From Frankiales bacterium (GTDB taxonomy: Bacteria; Actinomycetota; Actinomycetes; Mycobacteriales; Jatrophihabitantaceae), in contig JAOPUZ010000048.1 of NCBI GenBank assembly GCA_025966315.1, positions 62,001-126,000 on the forward strand: a DNA stretch of 64,000 bases, read 5' to 3'. Made by a program: the position numbers and the translations under genes. Of this stretch, positions 58,816 through 64,000 are shown piece by piece. Below the pieces are notes generated by a model. The model worked only from the letters and a program-made list of their open reading frames with translations. It did no database searches and was not told the DNA's origin. Position 1 is the stretch's first letter. Each line of letters starts with the position of its first letter.

Positions 58816-59145
58816 CTAGCGGTGGCTGGGTTGCACCTCGGCCATGGCCGACCAGCCCTCGGCCGGCAACTCGCCATTGATGATCTTCGGCACCTCGGAG
58901 ACCAGCTCCGCCATCACCGCCACCGCCTGGGAGAAGTGCGACGATTTCACGTGGGCGACGCCAGCCTCGCCATCCCGGAACGCCTCGACCAGCACGAACT
59001 CAGTCTCGTCGTCGACGCTGCGCGACCATTCGAACATGATGTTGCCCGGTTCGGCTCGGGTCGCCGCGGTGAAGTCGGCGACCGCGTCGAGCCAGTCGTC
59101 GACCCGTTCGGGCCGCACGGGAAACTTGACGACGATGAAGATCAT
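58816..59145 (-). CDS. antibiotic biosynthesis monooxygenase (ABM)-domain protein
   Basis: ATG 59145 follows GGAGG; 109 aa. The ferredoxin-like ABM pattern is MIFIVVKFPVRPERVDDWLD, then AEPGNIMFEWSRSVDDETEFVLVEAFRDGEAGVAHVKSSHF. Family members are cofactor-free or quinol monooxygenases, and some merely bind aldehydes. It is the last gene of the run from the MIP18 protein downward, so it may act on an intermediate of that pathway. Confidence 0.82.
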   Translation of the reverse strand: MIFIVVKFPVRPERVDDWLDAVADFTAATRAEPGNIMFEWSRSVDDETEFVLVEAFRDGEAGVAHVKSSHFSQAVAVMAELVSEVPKIINGELPAEGWSAMAEVQPSHR

Positions 59146-59194
59146 CTGTGGTCCTCCGCCCGATCGAAATCGCGAATAGCGCCCCAGCTGACCT

Positions 59195-59752
59195 TTACGT
59201 ACTGGGTTGTCGCCAGGGCAGCACCATACCCTCGCCGAAGATCCGATCCCAGGCCAGAAATATTTCTTCGGCACCGCTAGCCGCTTGCACGGCGAGCAGA
59301 TTGAGCGGTCCGGAAGCCACCGCGAGCAGCGTGTAGTAAAACAGCGACTGGGTCTGCTCGCCTGGGTCGTCCTTGTGTAGTTCCAACTCACCGACGGCCG
59401 CAGTGACCAGGCGATTGACCAGCTTGCCCAGACCCACGACACCCAGCTCAGCAAAGGCATGCGCGCCCTGGACGAAGCTTTCGCGCAGGCTGGTCATCGC
59501 CTCAGTCGGCACCGGAGCCTGGGCCGGCAGGTATTTCGTGGCATTTATCATCGCGCCGAACAGGGCGCTGACCACCCGGCTGCCGTTCTCGACCGTGTAC
59601 GGCTCCGCTAACGGTCCCGCGCCCATCACATAGCCGGCGAGGTCATCGATCAGCAACACCTCGAAGGCGGGAAGCTGCTCGAGCTGCACTGCACGTAGCG
59701 CGGCCAGGCTGGGTACTTGCCAATTCTCGTCAGCGTTCGGGTTAGTGGTCAC
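59195..59752 (-). CDS. 185-aa unknown protein in the SatP/GroEL/ADH run
   Basis: The protein starts MTTNPNADENWQVPSLAALR. It is predicted mostly helical, with VENGSRVVSALFGAMINATKYL and FYYTLLAVASGPLNLLAVQA as hydrophobic stretches and a tail GEGMVLPWRQPST. No family recognised, no signal peptide. Its place between the transporter and ABM genes, same direction, ties it to the pathway. Confidence 0.65.
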   Translation of the reverse strand: MTTNPNADENWQVPSLAALRAVQLEQLPAFEVLLIDDLAGYVMGAGPLAEPYTVENGSRVVSALFGAMINATKYLPAQAPVPTEAMTSLRESFVQGAHAFAELGVVGLGKLVNRLVTAAVGELELHKDDPGEQTQSLFYYTLLAVASGPLNLLAVQAASGAEEIFLAWDRIFGEGMVLPWRQPST

Positions 59753-59806
59753 GCGGCCCCCTCGGCCGTAATTGGTTAAACGCCATTCGAGCCCGGTCCG
59801 CCCGGT

Positions 59807-60502
59807 TCAGCTCGACATGAGCGGACGTCCGAGGGGGTAGCCAGCCCCGCCGGTTACCAGCGACGCGATCGCCGCGTAGAGGTAGATGCCAACGGCGGCG
59901 AAGGCGAAGACAAGCACCCCGCCCGTCCGCATCCAGGTGGACGACGCATTGAGGGTGCCGATCAGCACTGCGGCCAAGGCCAGATCCACCAGTACGAACA
60001 GCAAGGTGAACGCGGCCGGCAACCTGAGCGTGGTCAGCGTCAGCATCCCGATGATGACCAGCCAGGTGATGAGAAAGAGCCCCTGCGTATGCACCGCGGC
60101 ATTCGGGGTGATGGCGAACCAATTGTGGGTGAGACCGAGCACCAGCGTTGCGTAGCTGAGCCAGAATCCACCGAAGATGGCGAAGATGCTGGCCACCGCG
60201 CTTTGTCCGGTGGCCGCGGCCCAGACGGTGCTCACGGTCAGGCCCAGCCCGGTCGCCGCCGCGATGATGGGCAGGGATGCAGCGGCAGCCGAGGCCGGGA
60301 CGTAGCCGATCAGGACCAAGCCGAGCGCGACCGAGCCGGCCACAAAGACCGGCAATCCGACCGAGGCCGGGTTGCCCGCCAGAAAGGCGTTGGACGCGGC
60401 CGTCGGAGCAACCTCGACGGTTTCAGCAGCGGCCGGCTCGACGTCGGCTACACCGGAATGGGTTGCAGTCCGGACATCGTGTGCACTCAGCTCAGTGGTC
60501 AT
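59807..60502 (-). CDS. acetate uptake transporter, GPR1/FUN34/SatP family
   Basis: ATG 60502 follows AAGGAG; 231 aa. A 40-residue N-terminal extension precedes the family motif NPASVGL (NPAPLGL in SatP), then six membrane helices (about 55-220) with WLSYATLVLGLTHNWF and LPAAFTLLFVLVDLALA. It would import or export acetate or succinate-like acids. In this run it fits with acetate formed from the ester product of the BVMO. Confidence 0.88.
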   Translation of the reverse strand: MTTELSAHDVRTATHSGVADVEPAAAETVEVAPTAASNAFLAGNPASVGLPVFVAGSVALGLVLIGYVPASAAAASLPIIAAATGLGLTVSTVWAAATGQSAVASIFAIFGGFWLSYATLVLGLTHNWFAITPNAAVHTQGLFLITWLVIIGMLTLTTLRLPAAFTLLFVLVDLALAAVLIGTLNASSTWMRTGGVLVFAFAAVGIYLYAAIASLVTGGAGYPLGRPLMSS

Positions 60503-60554
60503 GATCGTCTCCTTGGAAGAGTCTCGCCGAGAATCACTGCGGATTGAAGAGAAA

Positions 60555-62210
<1,656 letters not shown>

Positions 62211-62267
62211 CTACTTTCCGCTTAGATGGTTGACAAACTGAGCCGGTCGAGAAAGAAATAGCGATCG

Positions 62268-63293
62268 CTACGGGACGAGAATTGCTCGCCCGCGGACCTT
62301 GCCGTGATCGAGATCGTCCAGTGCCGCGGCGAAGTCGGTCAGGGCGTAGGTCGAGGTGTGCAGGGCGACCCGGCCCTGTGCAGTCAGCACCATCAGCTCG
62401 GCCAGATCGTTGTATGAGCCGACCAGGTTGCCGATGAAGTTGATCTCGGTCGAGATGATGTCGATCGTGGGGATGTCGAGGGAGCCGCCGTAGCCGATCA
62501 CGTAGTAGTTGCCGGCACGACGCAGACTGGCAACGCCGTCCGCCAGCGCACCACCTTCACCGACGAAATCAAGCACCGCTTCGGCCCCGGCCCCGGCGGT
62601 GAGATCCATGATCGCGTCGACCTGGCTGCCGTCGGCCAGCACGGTGTGCTCGGCCCCCAGCTCTTTGGCCAAGGCCAGCGCATCGGCATTCTGGTCTACC
62701 ACGATCATCTCCGCGGCCGACAACGCGTGCAGCACCTGAACGCCGATGTGGCCAAGCCCACCGGCCCCGATGACCACGGCCTTCTCACCGGGTCGCAGCA
62801 CGCGAGCCGCCTTGGCCACGGCGTGATAGGCCGTCAACCCAGCATCGGCCAGCGCAGCAACGTCGACCGGCTGCAGCGACGAATCGAGCTTGATCGCAGA
62901 TCGGGCGGTGGTCTTGAGGTATTCGGCGTACCCGCCGTCACTGTCTATGCCCGGAAACGCGGAGGCGGTGCAGTGCACGTCATCGCCGGCCCGGCAGGCG
63001 CGGCACAACCCACAGGTGACCAACGGATGCAGGATCACCGCATCTCCGACGGCAAGGCTGGTGACCGCGCTGCCGACCTCGGCCACCCAGCCGGCGTTCT
63101 CGTGGCCAAGCGTGTACGGCAAAGCGACGTTGGTCTTGGACGCCCACTGACCTTCGATGATGTGCAGGTCGGTCCGGCATACCCCCGCGCCGCCAATCCG
63201 GACGATGACGTCCAAAGGCGAGGTGATCACCGGGTCGGCGACGTCCACCAGCTCCGGGGTTGATTCATAGCGCGCAAGCCGGACGGCCTTCAC
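62268..63293 (-). CDS. adh: zinc-dependent secondary-alcohol-type dehydrogenase
   Basis: The 341-aa protein has the catalytic zinc motif GVCRTDLHIIEGQW and GHENAGWVAEVG, four structural-zinc cysteines (CGLCRACRAGDDVHC), and Rossmann IGAGGLGHIGVQ with Asp in IVVDQN for NAD. It is the ADH type that accompanies propane monooxygenase and turns 2-propanol into acetone or 1-propanol into propanal. Its start overlaps the stop of the upstream MIP18 gene (63290-63293). Confidence 0.92.
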   Translation of the reverse strand: MKAVRLARYESTPELVDVADPVITSPLDVIVRIGGAGVCRTDLHIIEGQWASKTNVALPYTLGHENAGWVAEVGSAVTSLAVGDAVILHPLVTCGLCRACRAGDDVHCTASAFPGIDSDGGYAEYLKTTARSAIKLDSSLQPVDVAALADAGLTAYHAVAKAARVLRPGEKAVVIGAGGLGHIGVQVLHALSAAEMIVVDQNADALALAKELGAEHTVLADGSQVDAIMDLTAGAGAEAVLDFVGEGGALADGVASLRRAGNYYVIGYGGSLDIPTIDIISTEINFIGNLVGSYNDLAELMVLTAQGRVALHTSTYALTDFAAALDDLDHGKVRGRAILVP

Positions 63294-64000
63294 CGCGAAA
63301 CCTCCTGATCGAATTGGCGCGGCCGCTGCTCGGCCGCCGCGTGCGGGTAGCGAGTGGTCAGCAGACCCCGGCAGAAATGGGCGTTACCGTCCATGCTCAC
63401 TCGTACGGTCTGGGCGAACCTGAGTCGGTGGCCCACCAGCGCCTGCGGCACCGGCTGACCGTCGTCATCGACGAAGATCGGCGCATCGGCCTTCTCGGAC
63501 AGGCCGATGTCACTGCGACGACGAAGCAAGCTGTCCCGCTCTGAGCTCACGGGCAGATCGCGCACGCGAGCACCCGACAGACCTTCGACCGTCCAACCCG
63601 CCGCGAGCAATTGCTGGCAGGCCCGTTCCAAACAGGCGGTGTGGGCTTTGCGCTGAAAGGTGCGCCGCAATTCGTCCAATTCACCACTCGCTTCGGCCCC
63701 GAATGATCCGACAAAGCCGGCCCCGGCCGCGACTCCTGCGTTGATTTCGTCCGCGGCAAAATGCTCCTCGAGCACGATTGACACCGACGTGATGCCGGCG
63801 ATCGTGCCCACCGCGTCGTGAGCGTCGGACACCATCAGATAGGCAAAGTTCGGCGAGCAGAAATAGGTGGGTAGGCGGAGTCGGATGCAAGCCCGCCCCC
63901 CGCTCAATGCGACTTCGGTGACGAAACCCAGATCGACGATGGACTCATCCAGTTCGGGGTCGCGGACCGTGCTCAGGGCAGCGGTGACCGCGCTCAGCAG
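63290..64000 (-). CDS. MIP18/DUF59-domain (iron-sulfur assembly type) protein, 5' end outside the window
   Basis: The gene continues beyond 64000. The frame from the window edge reads LLSAVTAALSTVRDPELDES and IVDLGFV, the DPELxxxIVDLG signature of DUF59/PaaD/MIP18 proteins. Met codons further in are therefore not the start. Cys in TYFCSPNF is the conserved Fe-S assembly cysteine. The last about 120 residues are an extra domain (LDELRRTFQRKAHTACLERAC ... FCRGLLTTRY). In propane monooxygenase operons a protein of this kind precedes the ADH, probably maturing the oxygenase metal centre. Confidence 0.85.
   Translation of the reverse strand: MLSAVTAALSTVRDPELDESIVDLGFVTEVALSGGRACIRLRLPTYFCSPNFAYLMVSDAHDAVGTIAGITSVSIVLEEHFAADEINAGVAAGAGFVGSFGAEASGELDELRRTFQRKAHTACLERACQQLLAAGWTVEGLSGARVRDLPVSSERDSLLRRRSDIGLSEKADAPIFVDDDGQPVPQALVGHRLRFAQTVRVSMDGNAHFCRGLLTTRYPHAAAEQRPRQFDQEVSR

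Overview
The window is GC-rich, densely packed bacterial chromosome from an actinobacterium. A mycothiol-type amidase of the LmbE family, F420/LLM-type oxidoreductases, a PPOX-class F420-dependent protein, a CmtR-type ArsR sensor, an ANTAR-GAF regulator, UdgX and many GTG starts all point to Actinomycetota, probably a non-streptomycete, environmental, hydrocarbon-utilising lineage. Species cannot be read from the sequence.

Layout. 1-6.6 kb: a cytochrome b561-type membrane subunit and two sulfite-oxidase-fold molybdenum enzymes, a PPOX protein, and a MarR-controlled DHA2 drug exporter. 6.7-12.6 kb: UdgX, a LapA-like membrane protein, an ANTAR-GAF regulator, and a translationally coupled four-gene operon (two hotdog dehydratase halves, a 72-aa unknown and a class III CoA-transferase) divergent from a TetR gene with a palindrome between them. 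12.6-19.7 kb: two large secreted proteins (LDTR repeats plus propeller-like repeats; an Ala/Lys helix plus a sugar-hydrolase-like fold) around a DEAD-box helicase. 19.8-26.2 kb: a zinc-type alcohol dehydrogenase, a CmtR-CDF-ZIP metal operon, a secreted M14 peptidase, and a hemerythrin-Mca pair. 26.2-29.6 kb: KdpDE without kdpFABC. 29.7-42.2 kb: mostly single housekeeping or accessory enzymes (two LLM monooxygenases, TfoX-like, VOC proteins, aldo/keto reductase, PCMT, NUDIX) and an 879-aa STAND-LuxR regulator.

42.2-46.8 kb is a decayed integrated element next to a tRNA-Met(CAT) gene. A perfect 18-bp repeat sits at both ends. Between the repeats are a frameshifted tyrosine-recombinase remnant, a ribbon-helix-helix antitoxin gene, a broken amino acid permease, an AT-richer stretch and a cupredoxin lipoprotein. 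A second, more degraded copy of the right-hand end (antitoxin tail plus the 18-bp repeat) lies at the left end, which suggests two related elements once sat in tandem.

46.9-64 kb: an Smr-like protein, two closely similar phosphotriesterase-family hydrolases 10 kb apart, a CAP-domain secreted protein, a two-component system, a TetR-Baeyer-Villiger monooxygenase pair, a DUF4143 ATPase preceded by four 13-bp iterons, and finally a minus-strand run: MIP18/DUF59 protein (cut by the window end), zinc alcohol dehydrogenase, GroEL-like chaperonin, acetate-type transporter, unknown protein and ABM monooxygenase. This run looks like the distal part of a binuclear-iron (propane/MIM type) monooxygenase operon whose hydroxylase genes should lie just beyond position 64000. 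With the BVMO it suggests a route alkane -> secondary alcohol -> ketone -> ester -> acetate. The role of the paired phosphotriesterase homologues, the 185-aa unknown and the ABM protein in that route is the most promising undescribed biology here.
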